In this document: piece after piece, positions 1 through 7,020 of the stretch
Position numbering within the stretch: position 1 is the stretch's first letter
Layout of the letters: each line of letters starts with the position of its first letter
From: JAMOAD01 sp023621955
GTDB lineage: Bacteria; Acidobacteriota; Aminicenantia; JAMOAD01
Reading direction: 5' to 3'
DNA: 10,095 nt
NCBI GenBank assembly: GCA_035403085.1
Contig: DAONEM010000053.1
Location: 1 to 10,095, forward strand
Notes under the pieces: generated by a model
Databases searched by the model: none
Seen by the model: the letters and a program-made list of their open reading frames with translations, nothing else
What the model was told of the DNA's origin: nothing
Program-made: the position numbers and the translations under genes

Positions 1-144
1 CGGGAGAAGAGGATGTTTGAAGCGTCGGCGTAGGTTGGCGAAGACCGGAGAAGGATGAGCCTGTGTTAGCCGGAGGGGACGTCTGGGAGGAGTGAGGGGC
101 GAGAGAGAAGGGTTGAGAGGCGGAAGGGGAAGGGAAGAGGATTT

Positions 145-161
145 AGGGAGTGTCCCTAGTA
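145..161. repeat. Near-palindromic dispersed repeat, copy 1
   Basis: AGGGAGTGTCCCTAGTA is an inverted repeat (AGGGA, GTG spacer, TCCCT) followed by AGTA. It matches the segment at 228-244 in 16 of 17 positions and in the same orientation, 83 bp away. GGGAC-n-GTCCC style palindromes are often associated with REP/IS200-type elements. That link is inference; no transposase is seen here. Confidence 0.6.
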
Positions 162-175
162 GGTTCTAGTAGGTT
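156..175. repeat. Perfect 10-bp tandem duplication
   Basis: CTAGTAGGTT occurs twice head to tail (156-165 and 166-175) without mismatch, beginning inside copy 1 of the near-palindromic repeat. The second dispersed copy (228-244) is followed by the related but not duplicated sequence AGTAAACC. The function is unknown; it could be a binding site or a slippage product. Confidence 0.65.
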
Positions 176-227
176 TCAAGGAGAAAGGTAGGAGGAGGAA
201 GCACGTAAGAGAGAGCAAGCCAGAAAA

Positions 228-244
228 AGGGAGTGTCCCCAGTA
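228..244. repeat. Near-palindromic dispersed repeat, copy 2
   Basis: AGGGAGTGTCCCCAGTA repeats copy 1 (145-161) with a single T-to-C difference. A GTG at 233 inside this element is an in-frame upstream start for the first gene. The repeat context, together with the absence of a signal peptide at that N-terminus, argues that this GTG is not the real start. Confidence 0.6.
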
Positions 245-291
245 AACCGAAACCTTTTCAATAGAAAAACGTATAAAAAAGAACAGTTTGC

Positions 292-296
292 GGAGG
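292..296 (+). promoter_or_regulatory. Ribosome binding site that decides the first gene's start
   Basis: GGAGG lies five bases before the ATG at 302. Translation from that ATG begins directly with a signal peptide (MKRLSLLMAALLL), which fixes the start here rather than at the in-frame GTG at 233. Confidence 0.8.
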
Positions 297-301
297 TGTT
301 C

Positions 302-2275
302 ATGAAGAGATTGTCCCTGCTTATGGCGGCACTACTCCTCTTTTCCCTGGTCCTTTCGGCCCAAGAGACACAGGATCTCGTGAAGGCCTTACAGGGGTCA
401 CCGGATTCGAAGGCCTATCCGAACGCTCAAACCCTGATCCTCTGGGAAAAGAGCGACGTGGAGGTTCGTGAGAGCGGTCTCTCCCTTGTCACCCGGGAGA
501 GCTTCACGAAGGTTCTCACAGACCAGGGGGCCCAAGAGCTCAAAGCCCTCCTCTACGGCTACGACCCACTTTCCGCCTTCGTTGAAGTGAAAGAAGCCCA
601 GATTGTCCGTAAGAGTGGAACCGTTGAAAAGGTCGACCTTTCCCGTTTAGCAGACTACATCGCCCCGGCCCGCATGATCTACTGGAACGCCAGAGAGAAG
701 ATTCTGCCTATCGGTAGGTTGGAACCCGGCGACGCCGTATGGGTAAAGAGCTTTCAGAAGGGTTTTACCTACGCTCTTCTCCGCCAGGACAACGACCTTG
801 ACGAGGCCCGGTATGCTCCCCCCATGAAGGGCCACTTCTACGACATCGTCCCCTTCTACGGCCCCGTGCCGATTCTCAGGAAGAGCTACAGGATCTCTCT
901 CCCCTCCACGAAGCTACTCCAGTACCAGTTTTACAACGGCGAAGCCGAAGTTTCGGTCCGTCGGGAGGGGGACAAGATGGTCTACCTCTGGGAGAAGAAG
1001 AACCTCCTCCCCTACCCCCTGGAGGCTGCTATGGTAGACCTCTCCGACGTCGCCCCCAAGCTTCTTCTCTCCACCTCTCCGGACTGGAAGGCCAAATCCC
1101 TCTGGTTCCATAAGGTCAACGAAGACTTCGGGTCCTTCGAGGCCGACGACAACATCCGCGCCAAGGTTTCCGAAATCATCAAAGGGAGCAAGGACGACAG
1201 CGAAAAGATCTCACGGCTTACCCACTGGGTCGCTGAGAATATCCGTTATTCCGGCCTCAACATGGGAACCGGTGAGGGATACACGCTCCACAAAGGGACA
1301 ATGATCTTCAGAGACCGTAGCGGCGTCTGTAAGGACAAGGCCGGGATGCTCATTACCATGTTAAGGGCCGCAGGTTTCGAAAGTTACCCCGCCATGACCA
1401 TGGCGGGTTCGCGGATCGAGACGGTCCCAGCGGATCAGTTCAACCACTGTGTCACCCTTGTCAAGACGGCAAAAGGGTACCAACTTTTAGATCCAACCTG
1501 GGTTCCTGGAGTCAGGGAGCTCTGGTCTTCCGCGGAACAGCAACAGGAATACCTCATGGGGGTCCCGGAAGGGGCCGATTTGGCAACAACCCCCGTCAGT
1601 CCCGCGGAGAACCACTACCTTCGTTTCAAGGTTCGCTCCCGGCTTCTCCCTGACGGCACACTCCAGGGCGCCCTCTCCATCGAAGGAGAGGGTCAGAGCG
1701 ACAGCTCCCTGAGGCGTTTTCTCTCCCGGGGACTCCGCTTGAACTGGAGAAACGGCCTGGAGTCTCAACTCCTCTCCCTCTACCCATCCATGAAGATTCT
1801 CTCGATCTCCTATCAAGACCCCGAAGACATCTCCCTCCCCATCCGTTTCAGACTGGAGTTCTCAATCCCCGATTACGCGCAGTTTCAAGAAAAGAGAGCT
1901 TTTCTCAAGCCCTTCTCATCCCAGCTTCCCTTCTCGGGAGCCTTCAACGCGGAACGGTTCAACCTCGGCCCAGAGATCCGGAAATACCCCTTCAAGGTGC
2001 GTTCGTCCCAGCTCCTCGAAGTCGACGAAGAGATGGAACTCCCTCAGGGGTACACTCTTGAAGAACGATCTAGGGATGGAAAGGTCGAATCTGCGAACCT
2101 TCGCTTTTCCCAAAGCTTCTCCCAGAAAGGAAAGTTGCTGAAGATCGCGAAAAGTTACCGGCTGGGCCTCAGAATCTGGCCAAGCGAGGAGTGGCCTTCC
2201 TTTAGAAAGGCCCTGCAAGAGTACAAGAAAGCCAACGAAACACTCTGGATTCTGAACAAAGGAGGTCGTTCATGA
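302..2275 (+). CDS. Exported DUF3857 / transglutaminase-like protein, catalytic triad intact
   Basis: This encodes a secreted or periplasmic protein of 657 residues starting at the ATG at 302. A signal peptide (positive MKR, hydrophobic core, probable cleavage after Ala20 in VLSA-QE) is followed by a DUF3857-type region (roughly 30-230). A transglutaminase-like core (about 290-400) comes next, and then a long C-terminal part of no recognised fold. The papain-like triad is visible: Cys343 in GVCKDKAG, His382 in FNHCV and Asp397 in LLDPTW. Family knowledge says such domains can be cross-linking enzymes, peptidases or amidases; the substrate cannot be told from sequence. The gene ends in an ATGA overlap with the next gene, a probable paralogue, so the two are almost certainly co-translated. 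The fold assignment is fairly sure; the biological role is unknown. Confidence 0.85.
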   Translation: MKRLSLLMAALLLFSLVLSAQETQDLVKALQGSPDSKAYPNAQTLILWEKSDVEVRESGLSLVTRESFTKVLTDQGAQELKALLYGYDPLSAFVEVKEAQIVRKSGTVEKVDLSRLADYIAPARMIYWNAREKILPIGRLEPGDAVWVKSFQKGFTYALLRQDNDLDEARYAPPMKGHFYDIVPFYGPVPILRKSYRISLPSTKLLQYQFYNGEAEVSVRREGDKMVYLWEKKNLLPYPLEAAMVDLSDVAPKLLLSTSPDWKAKSLWFHKVNEDFGSFEADDNIRAKVSEIIKGSKDDSEKISRLTHWVAENIRYSGLNMGTGEGYTLHKGTMIFRDRSGVCKDKAGMLITMLRAAGFESYPAMTMAGSRIETVPADQFNHCVTLVKTAKGYQLLDPTWVPGVRELWSSAEQQQEYLMGVPEGADLATTPVSPAENHYLRFKVRSRLLPDGTLQGALSIEGEGQSDSSLRRFLSRGLRLNWRNGLESQLLSLYPSMKILSISYQDPEDISLPIRFRLEFSIPDYAQFQEKRAFLKPFSSQLPFSGAFNAERFNLGPEIRKYPFKVRSSQLLEVDEEMELPQGYTLEERSRDGKVESANLRFSQSFSQKGKLLKIAKSYRLGLRIWPSEEWPSFRKALQEYKKANETLWILNKGGRS

Positions 2276-4035
2276 AAAGGACCACCAGAATCTCCCTCCT
2301 CTTCCTTCTCCTCTCTCTCTTCTCCCTCTCCCTGAGAGCGACAGAACCCGACGCCCGCTACCTCTCCTTGGAGGTTCGGTACACCCTCCAAAACGACGGC
2401 TCCTGGACTCAGGATGTCTCCCGTTCGATCAAACTCCTCTCCTCCGCCTCCTTCAACGACCTCTTCGGGGAGAGTTTTCTCCTCTATAACCCCAATTTCC
2501 AGAAGCTGACAATCCTCAAATCTCAAACAACCATGGCCGACGGCACTAAGGTTGAGACGCCGAAGAACGGCTACATCGACCAGCTCCCCTTCGAGGCACA
2601 TGGCTTCGCAGACTTTTCCCAGCTGAGGGAGATGGTGGTCTCCCACACTGGACTCGAGATCGGAGCCGTTATCGATCTCTCCTACAGAATCGAAACATCT
2701 GCCGGGTTTCTTCCCTACTTCACGGTTCAGGAGAGCCTCGCTTACTCCATGCCCGTCGAGTCGTTGACGGTCCTCTTCGATACGCCCAGAGAGATCGCCC
2801 TAAAGCTGAACACGAGCCTTGGGGAGGTCTCCCGAACAGAGAGAGGGGATCGGATCCTCTACTCCCTGAAGCTGAAAGACCTTCCCCCCACTCCCTATGA
2901 AGGAAGCGTTTCCGGGGGACGCCCCCTAATCGTTGCCTCCACGGCACCCGACACGAAGACGGCTTTGGTTCCTTTCCTTACAATTGGAGATATAGGTCCC
3001 TCCCTCAAGAGAGAAGCCGAGAGGCTCCTGACGGAGAACTCCTCTCCACAGGATTGCCTTCTGGCCCTTCAGAGCTGGATCGACAGCCGTCTTCAAACGG
3101 CTCCTCTCTCGCCGGCTCTCTGCGGCCTTCCTCGCCAGGACGCCGAGAGAATCTGGAGTTCCGGCTATGGGACGCCCTGGGAGAAACGCGCCCTCTTCCT
3201 CAAAATGGCCGAGACCATGAAGCTTCCTCACAAACTCTTTTTCTGCGAAGAGTTCGCGGGGTTTGAGAAAGCCCCCACCTTCCTCGCCGCGGAGAAGCTC
3301 CTTTTGAGAAGTTCCGGAGACGATCCCCTCTATATCGACCCTCTCTCTTCCTCCTCCCCCCTCTTTCCCTCAGGAAAGGGAGGCCTAAGGCTGATCGACC
3401 CCTACACGGGCTCTGCGGAGACTCTCCCCCCGGAACGGCCCCAAGACAACGCCTTGGTCGTCTCCGGGACCGGCTCCTGGTCTCCGACGGTGAGCGACCT
3501 CTCCCTCAAGGTCTCCCTCTCCGGAGAGTGGCTCGACTACCGAACGGCCCGCAAGGATGCTAAAGAAGCTGTCAGAAAGGCCCTTGCCAACATTATCCCA
3601 GGCTTCCAATGTGAGACTCTGAACCTGACCCGGTTGACCCCCAGGAGCCTTGAAGGGACGGTAACGGCCAAGGCCTCTCTGGCCAAGGAGAACACCCCCA
3701 GAAACTATCTCTGGGAGATTCCTTCACCCAACCAGGGCCTCTCTCTCATTGCTCCGCCTACGAGGGCCCTTCCACTCTCCCTGACGCCAACCCTCCTGAA
3801 CTTCAGCGTCACTCTGAACCTTCCCAAGGGGAGTCTGCCCCTCATGACCCTCCAGGAGAGGTCTGGAAAGAAGTGGCGCTACTCCCTCAAGCAGGAGGGA
3901 GAGAGACTGCTGTGGGAGGTCTCGTGGGCTCAGGAAGACTCCCTTGTGACACCTCAGGGGTACAAGCTCTTCAGGGAGCTCTGGTTGCCCCTCTACTCTC
4001 TGAAACGGGCGGCTCTGATCCGATTGCCGGAGTAA
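2272..4035 (+). CDS. Exported DUF3857 protein with degenerate transglutaminase-like domain
   Basis: This encodes 587 residues, starting with the ATG that overlaps the stop of the previous gene (ATGA, 2272-2275) and preceded by GGAGGT at 2261-2266. A clear signal peptide (MKRTTRISLLFLLLSLFSLS, likely cleaved near LRA-TE at residue 23) is followed by a DUF3857-type region with DGTKVETPKNGYIDQLPF near residues 90-110. A segment aligning with the transglutaminase core of the upstream neighbour comes later. Where the neighbour has the catalytic Cys (GVCKDKAG), this protein reads GTPWEKRA, with Pro302 at the Cys position. No His occurs between residues 321 and 356, and only the Asp (YIDP, Asp356) is kept. 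It is therefore probably a non-catalytic partner or binding subunit of the upstream enzyme. The paralogy and loss of activity are inferred from motif alignment by eye. Confidence 0.8.
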   Translation: MKRTTRISLLFLLLSLFSLSLRATEPDARYLSLEVRYTLQNDGSWTQDVSRSIKLLSSASFNDLFGESFLLYNPNFQKLTILKSQTTMADGTKVETPKNGYIDQLPFEAHGFADFSQLREMVVSHTGLEIGAVIDLSYRIETSAGFLPYFTVQESLAYSMPVESLTVLFDTPREIALKLNTSLGEVSRTERGDRILYSLKLKDLPPTPYEGSVSGGRPLIVASTAPDTKTALVPFLTIGDIGPSLKREAERLLTENSSPQDCLLALQSWIDSRLQTAPLSPALCGLPRQDAERIWSSGYGTPWEKRALFLKMAETMKLPHKLFFCEEFAGFEKAPTFLAAEKLLLRSSGDDPLYIDPLSSSSPLFPSGKGGLRLIDPYTGSAETLPPERPQDNALVVSGTGSWSPTVSDLSLKVSLSGEWLDYRTARKDAKEAVRKALANIIPGFQCETLNLTRLTPRSLEGTVTAKASLAKENTPRNYLWEIPSPNQGLSLIAPPTRALPLSLTPTLLNFSVTLNLPKGSLPLMTLQERSGKKWRYSLKQEGERLLWEVSWAQEDSLVTPQGYKLFRELWLPLYSLKRAALIRLPE

Positions 4036-4046
4036 CCGCCGGGATC

Positions 4047-4085
4047 GGGCTCCTCTCCCTGTTCAACGGAGGGAGGAGCCCTTTC
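4047..4085 (+). terminator. Probable intrinsic terminator of the DUF3857 operon
   Basis: Twelve bases after the stop codon, GGGCTCCTC (4047-4055) pairs perfectly with GAGGAGCCC (4073-4081). The stem is followed on the plus strand by TTTCT. The T-tract is short, so termination may be only partly efficient. On the minus strand the stem is followed by no T-run, so it serves the plus-strand operon. Confidence 0.55.
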
Positions 4086-4438
4086 TCAGAGACCCTTCGC
4101 CCCCGCCCTGGTCGAGACAGAAGCTCTGCTTACAGTACTTGATAGTCTGGTCTCTTCCCACCGGAACTTCCCACACAACGAAGAGAGAGCTCGGCGCTTC
4201 CGTCTTCTCCACGCTCCACGGGCCTGGGGAAGGTATTTTTACCATACTCAAGGCTCTTATTTTTGTCATAACGGCTCTGCACAGCTGTTTTCAGCGGAAC
4301 GTCAAAGCTGTAGCCCCGAGATTTTGACAAATAGGCAAGGTCGGGCAGGCCTCCAGCAGAACGCTGAAGAGCTCGGCCGGAAGAGAAGACGGAAACTGCC
4401 GGCGGAAGAGGTGGGCTTGTTCAGTTATAAAGAGGGTT
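4086..4438. other. Convergent intergenic region with an unexplained open frame
   Basis: This lies between the ends of the plus-strand DUF3857 operon and the minus-strand polyferredoxin gene. From about 4225 to 4340 it is more AT-rich than the flanking genes. One minus-strand frame stays open from 4420 to a TAA at 4130-4132 (96 codons). It has no ATG, only a TTG at 4330 without a ribosome binding site. The translation contains SRGYSFDVPLKTAVQSRYDK and a Lys/Asn-rich middle. No family is recognised. It may be a gene remnant, the edge of a degraded mobile element, or chance. No tRNA, clear terminator for the minus strand or strong hairpin was seen. Confidence 0.35.
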
Positions 4439-5446
4439 CTACCCCTTCCGACCGATACACCCCTTAGGGCAGCGGCTCGAACATTGACCGCAGAGGTAAC
4501 AGTTCTGGGTGTTCAATTCCGGCGGTTCCCCAGCCTTCAAGGTGTGGAGGGCCTGGGAAAAGCACTCCTTGGTGCAGGCTTGATCTGCGCGACAAGTTTC
4601 ATGATCGACCCTGATCCGACCCGGGGAAAAACGGTGGACTAGGCCCAAAAGGGCGCCTAAGGGGCAGAAGAACCGACAGAAAGGACGGTAGACGAAGAGG
4701 GAGAGCAGGAGAAAGGTGAGCAGAATCAACAGGAGGAAGAGGGGGCCGTCGAGGTTGAAGAGGAGGCGGAAGGGGTCAACCTCTCGAAAAAAACGGCGGT
4801 GAAAGAGGAGGGGGAGAACGATGAGGCCGGCCAAGACAAGGTACCGGATTCTCTCCAGGAAAAAGACCACTCGGACCGGGAGCTTCAGCCCCCACCTCTC
4901 ACGGTATAAAAACTCCTGGACTCCCCCTTTTTGGCACACCCAACCGCAGAAGAGGTTTCCAAAGAAGAAGACCACCACCAGGAGGAGGAGAACCCGGATC
5001 AGGGGCAACAGCAGGGCCGAAAACCGACCCAGGCCTAAAAAGACCATGAGACTCTCCAGGGCACCGGTTTCGCAGAGGCAACTCCCCTCGTAGAACCCGA
5101 AATACCCGATGGAGAGGGCGAGCAACGGGTACCGGACCCAGAAGAGACGGAACCGATAGGCCAGCGCCGCAACGAAGAGAAAGAGGGTCAGCAGGGTCCA
5201 CCGAAGCGTCCAGGCCTGGCCGATCAGAATCGGNNNNNNNNNNNNNNNNNNNNNNNNNNNNNNNNNNNNNNNNNNNNNNNNNNNNNNNNNNNNNNNNNNN
5301 NNNNNNNNNNNNNNNNNNNNNNNNNNNNNNNNNACCTGCCCGCCCTTGGCGACCGTAGCGGCGGAGGGTTGGAAAGAGAGTTCGCAGGCCCCGAGAATTG
5401 AGGAGAGAAAAAAGAGAGAGATTAAAAGAGACTTGAAAACCTTCAT
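4439..5446 (-). CDS. Membrane polyferredoxin (NapH/NosR/CcoG-like 4Fe-4S protein), interrupted by assembly gap
   Basis: This is probably a membrane electron-transfer protein. The part after the gap has about five hydrophobic segments, then FCGWVCQKG (family form CGWVCPxG, here Gln for Pro) and CRFFCPLGALLG. Two C-terminal cysteine clusters follow: CRADQACTKEC and CYLCGQCSSRCPKG, the latter a classic CxxCxxCxxxCP 4Fe-4S site. The N-terminal piece (start ATG 5444-5446, preceded by AAGGAG) is a signal sequence with a lipobox-like LGAC (Cys21) leading into CELSFQPSAATVAKGG. One hundred N separate the two pieces. Their frames agree only if the gap really has that length modulo 3, so the N-terminal piece could belong to a different gene or a longer protein. 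Electron donors and acceptors are not identifiable. The gene follows the chemotaxis operon after 75 bp and may have its own promoter. Confidence 0.7.
   Translation of the reverse strand: MKVFKSLLISLFFLSSILGACELSFQPSAATVAKGGQXXXXXXXXXXXXXXXXXXXXXXXXXXXXXXXXXXPILIGQAWTLRWTLLTLFLFVAALAYRFRLFWVRYPLLALSIGYFGFYEGSCLCETGALESLMVFLGLGRFSALLLPLIRVLLLLVVVFFFGNLFCGWVCQKGGVQEFLYRERWGLKLPVRVVFFLERIRYLVLAGLIVLPLLFHRRFFREVDPFRLLFNLDGPLFLLLILLTFLLLSLFVYRPFCRFFCPLGALLGLVHRFSPGRIRVDHETCRADQACTKECFSQALHTLKAGEPPELNTQNCYLCGQCSSRCPKGCIGRKG
5234..5333. other. Assembly gap (100 N)
   Basis: Exactly 100 undetermined bases, the conventional placeholder for a scaffold gap of unknown size. It falls inside the minus-strand polyferredoxin reading frame, so that protein's true length and continuity are unknown. 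Confidence 0.97.
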
Positions 5447-5500
5447 CGTCGATCTCCTTGCAACAAAAGATTGTCTCTATAGGATACCACAAAGACCCTA

Positions 5501-5526
5501 CTTGGGGGTAACAGTCCCCCCTCAAG
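5501..5526 (-). terminator. Weak hairpin across the stop codon of the receiver/kinase-like gene
   Basis: CTTGGGGG (5501-5508) can pair with the C-run and CAAG at 5516-5526, giving about eight base pairs with one bulged base. The TGA of the kinase-like gene (5522-5524) lies inside the stem. On the minus strand it is followed by TAGGGTCTTTG, which has no real T-tract. It could be a weak terminator or a 3'-end stabilising structure separating the chemotaxis operon from the polyferredoxin gene. Confidence 0.3.
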
Positions 5527-7015
5527 GGTTGTGAAAGGGAAGAAGCACCGTGAAGGTGCTCTCCCCTTCGGGGTGGGAGAGAATATCTATGCGGCCGCCG
5601 TGCTTGTGGACGATCCAGTAGGTAACGGCCAAATCTAGGCCATCGTCTCCGCTCTCCGGCGGGGAAGAGGGATCGAAAGTTGAAAAGAGCGGTTCTACAG
5701 GAACCTCGGGGCCCCAAGCCGTAAAGCCCATCTGAAGGTACTCTCCTGGTGGAAGCTCACTCTCCCCGCTCTGGAGAACCTTCTTAAGAGAAGCCTCTAT
5801 GCGTCCTCCCTCCGGCACGGCCTTCAAGGCGTTCTTGGCCAGATTCACGATGAGCGTTCGAACCCGGTCTTCATCAATCTCCAGAGTCGGTAGTCTCTCT
5901 TGGACATCGAAGCGGGCTTCCACACAGCTCCCATCCAGAGTCGCGAGAACGGTTTGGCGGAAGAGGTTTTCCAAAGGGCAGAAGCCCTTTTGAAGGGAGA
6001 CCGCCTTGGAAAAGCGACGAAGCCGTTCGGTAAGCTCCTTGGCCTTCAATACCGCCTCCTCAACGTTGGCGAGTCTTCCGGGAGAGTCCCCACGCATCTT
6101 CCTATGGACCTTCTCGAGGGCGATGTTCTCCAGAATATTCGACAAGATCCCGTTGAAATCGCGGGCCAGCCCTTCGGCCGCTACGCTGAGGCTCTCGTAC
6201 TTACGGACCTTCACCAAACTCTCTTCGTACTTCCTCTTCTCCCTCAAGTCCCTGAGGACCATGACAACCCCGCTCTCGTCCCCTTTCCCCGTACGGATCG
6301 GGAAGCAGGAGACCTCGACAGGAACGGGATCCCCTTGGAAACGTTCTAGCAAGTACTCCCCCCTCTCCCCTCTTCCGTAGAGGAAAACCCGTCGGGCTGG
6401 GTAGTCGGAGAGAGGGTATCCCGCCGTAGTTAACAGGGGAAAGAGTCTCTCCGGAGTGAGGTCGGAAGAGTTTTTCTCCTCAAGGTTGGCAATGTCACGT
6501 GCCGCCGAGTTGATGAACCGCAATCCTTCACGGTAATCGAAAAAGACGACCGCCTCGGAAAGGTTGTGAAGAATCGTGAAGAGGAGCTCCTCTCTCTTTC
6601 GCCTCTCCTCTTCCAGACGGTGCTTGAAGAGAGCGATCTCGATGGTTGTCTCAAGCTCCTTCTCCTGGACTGGCTTGAGAATGTACCCGAAAGGCCCTGT
6701 CTGCTTAGCCCTCTCGAGGGTCTCCCTGTCGGTGGCGGCGGTCATGTAGACGATGGGGAGCGAGGTCTTGCGTAGGATCGCCTGCGCCGCCTCCACCCCA
6801 TCCCTCTCCCCTTTCAAGAAGATGTCCATCAAGATCAGGTCGGGTTTCGACTCCAAGGCCATTGAAAGAGCCTCTTCGAAACAAGAGGCCTTTGCGACGA
6901 CAGAACAGCCCACCCTTTGCAGCAAGAGTTCAATTTCCGCCGCCAAGATCTCATCATCTTCAACGACCAGGATCTTGCGCGACCGCTCCCCCTTCTCAGA
7001 GAAGGCCCCCTGCAT
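5522..7015 (-). CDS. Receiver-PAS-degenerate histidine kinase protein
   Basis: This is a cytoplasmic signalling protein of 497 residues. The N-terminal receiver (about 14-130) has all key residues: Asp20/Asp21, phosphoacceptor Asp64 in LILMDIF, Thr92 and Lys114 in ILKPV. A PAS-like domain (about 143-258) follows, then a dimerisation helix region (about 262-340) and an HATPase-like region (345-494). The kinase half is damaged at key points. The H-box reads GLARDFNGIL, with Arg285 where the family has His (AHDFNN). The G1 box reads AWGPEVP, with Ala433 for the adenine-binding Asp and Glu437 for Gly. The G2 box reads DDGLDLA, with Asp461 for Gly. The N-box Asn395 survives. It should be unable to autophosphorylate and may act as a phosphorylation-switched scaffold or regulator. 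It follows cheB by 9 bases, and the cheB stop codon lies next to its ribosome binding site, so it belongs to the chemotaxis operon. The PAS ligand is unknown. Confidence 0.85.
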   Translation of the reverse strand: MQGAFSEKGERSRKILVVEDDEILAAEIELLLQRVGCSVVAKASCFEEALSMALESKPDLILMDIFLKGERDGVEAAQAILRKTSLPIVYMTAATDRETLERAKQTGPFGYILKPVQEKELETTIEIALFKHRLEEERRKREELLFTILHNLSEAVVFFDYREGLRFINSAARDIANLEEKNSSDLTPERLFPLLTTAGYPLSDYPARRVFLYGRGERGEYLLERFQGDPVPVEVSCFPIRTGKGDESGVVMVLRDLREKRKYEESLVKVRKYESLSVAAEGLARDFNGILSNILENIALEKVHRKMRGDSPGRLANVEEAVLKAKELTERLRRFSKAVSLQKGFCPLENLFRQTVLATLDGSCVEARFDVQERLPTLEIDEDRVRTLIVNLAKNALKAVPEGGRIEASLKKVLQSGESELPPGEYLQMGFTAWGPEVPVEPLFSTFDPSSPPESGDDGLDLAVTYWIVHKHGGRIDILSHPEGESTFTVLLPFHNP

Positions 7016-7020
7016 AGTTA

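Larger units (their letters stand above)
1..301. other. Purine-rich non-coding leader upstream of the DUF3857 operon
   Basis: No convincing gene is visible here. The plus strand is strongly purine-biased (runs of GGAG, GAAG and GAGAG) and frames open from the left edge stop within about 60 bases, so they cannot be assigned. The stretch holds two copies of a near-palindromic element and a 10-bp tandem repeat, described separately, and ends in the ribosome binding site of the first gene. A TATAAA at 272-277 has no convincing -35 partner, so no promoter is called. Confidence 0.6.

Noticed and set aside
255..277. Possible promoter (TTTTCA with TATAAA at 272-277)
   Set aside because: The spacing between the two boxes is only about 11 bases and no other -35 box fits at 16-18 bases, so the sequence does not support a call.
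233..301. In-frame GTG start giving a 680-residue version of the first DUF3857 protein
   Set aside because: It lies in a repeat, has only a poor ribosome site, and would place 23 polar residues before a clear signal peptide. The ATG at 302 has GGAGG at the right distance.
4063..4269. Minus-strand 68-codon frame in the same intergenic region
   Set aside because: It overlaps the terminator stem, competes with another frame on the same strand and shows no family feature. It was not called as a gene.
4139..4327. Plus-strand open frame of 62 codons in the convergent intergenic region
   Set aside because: It starts with TTG, has no ribosome binding site, lies directly downstream of a probable terminator and has no recognisable motif.
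5460..5500. Possible -10 boxes (TATCCT, TATAGA on the minus strand) for the polyferredoxin gene
   Set aside because: No matching -35 sequence at normal spacing could be found, so no promoter is listed.
4899..5717. Long minus-strand frame of 272 codons crossing the N gap
   Set aside because: It exists only because the N run is read through. It is a shifted-frame shadow of the polyferredoxin and kinase-like genes, and is rich in Arg/Pro/Gly with no motif.
5900..6380. Plus-strand frames of 149 and 124 codons opposite the kinase-like gene
   Set aside because: They are antisense shadows of a gene with clear receiver and PAS domains and carry no motif of their own.
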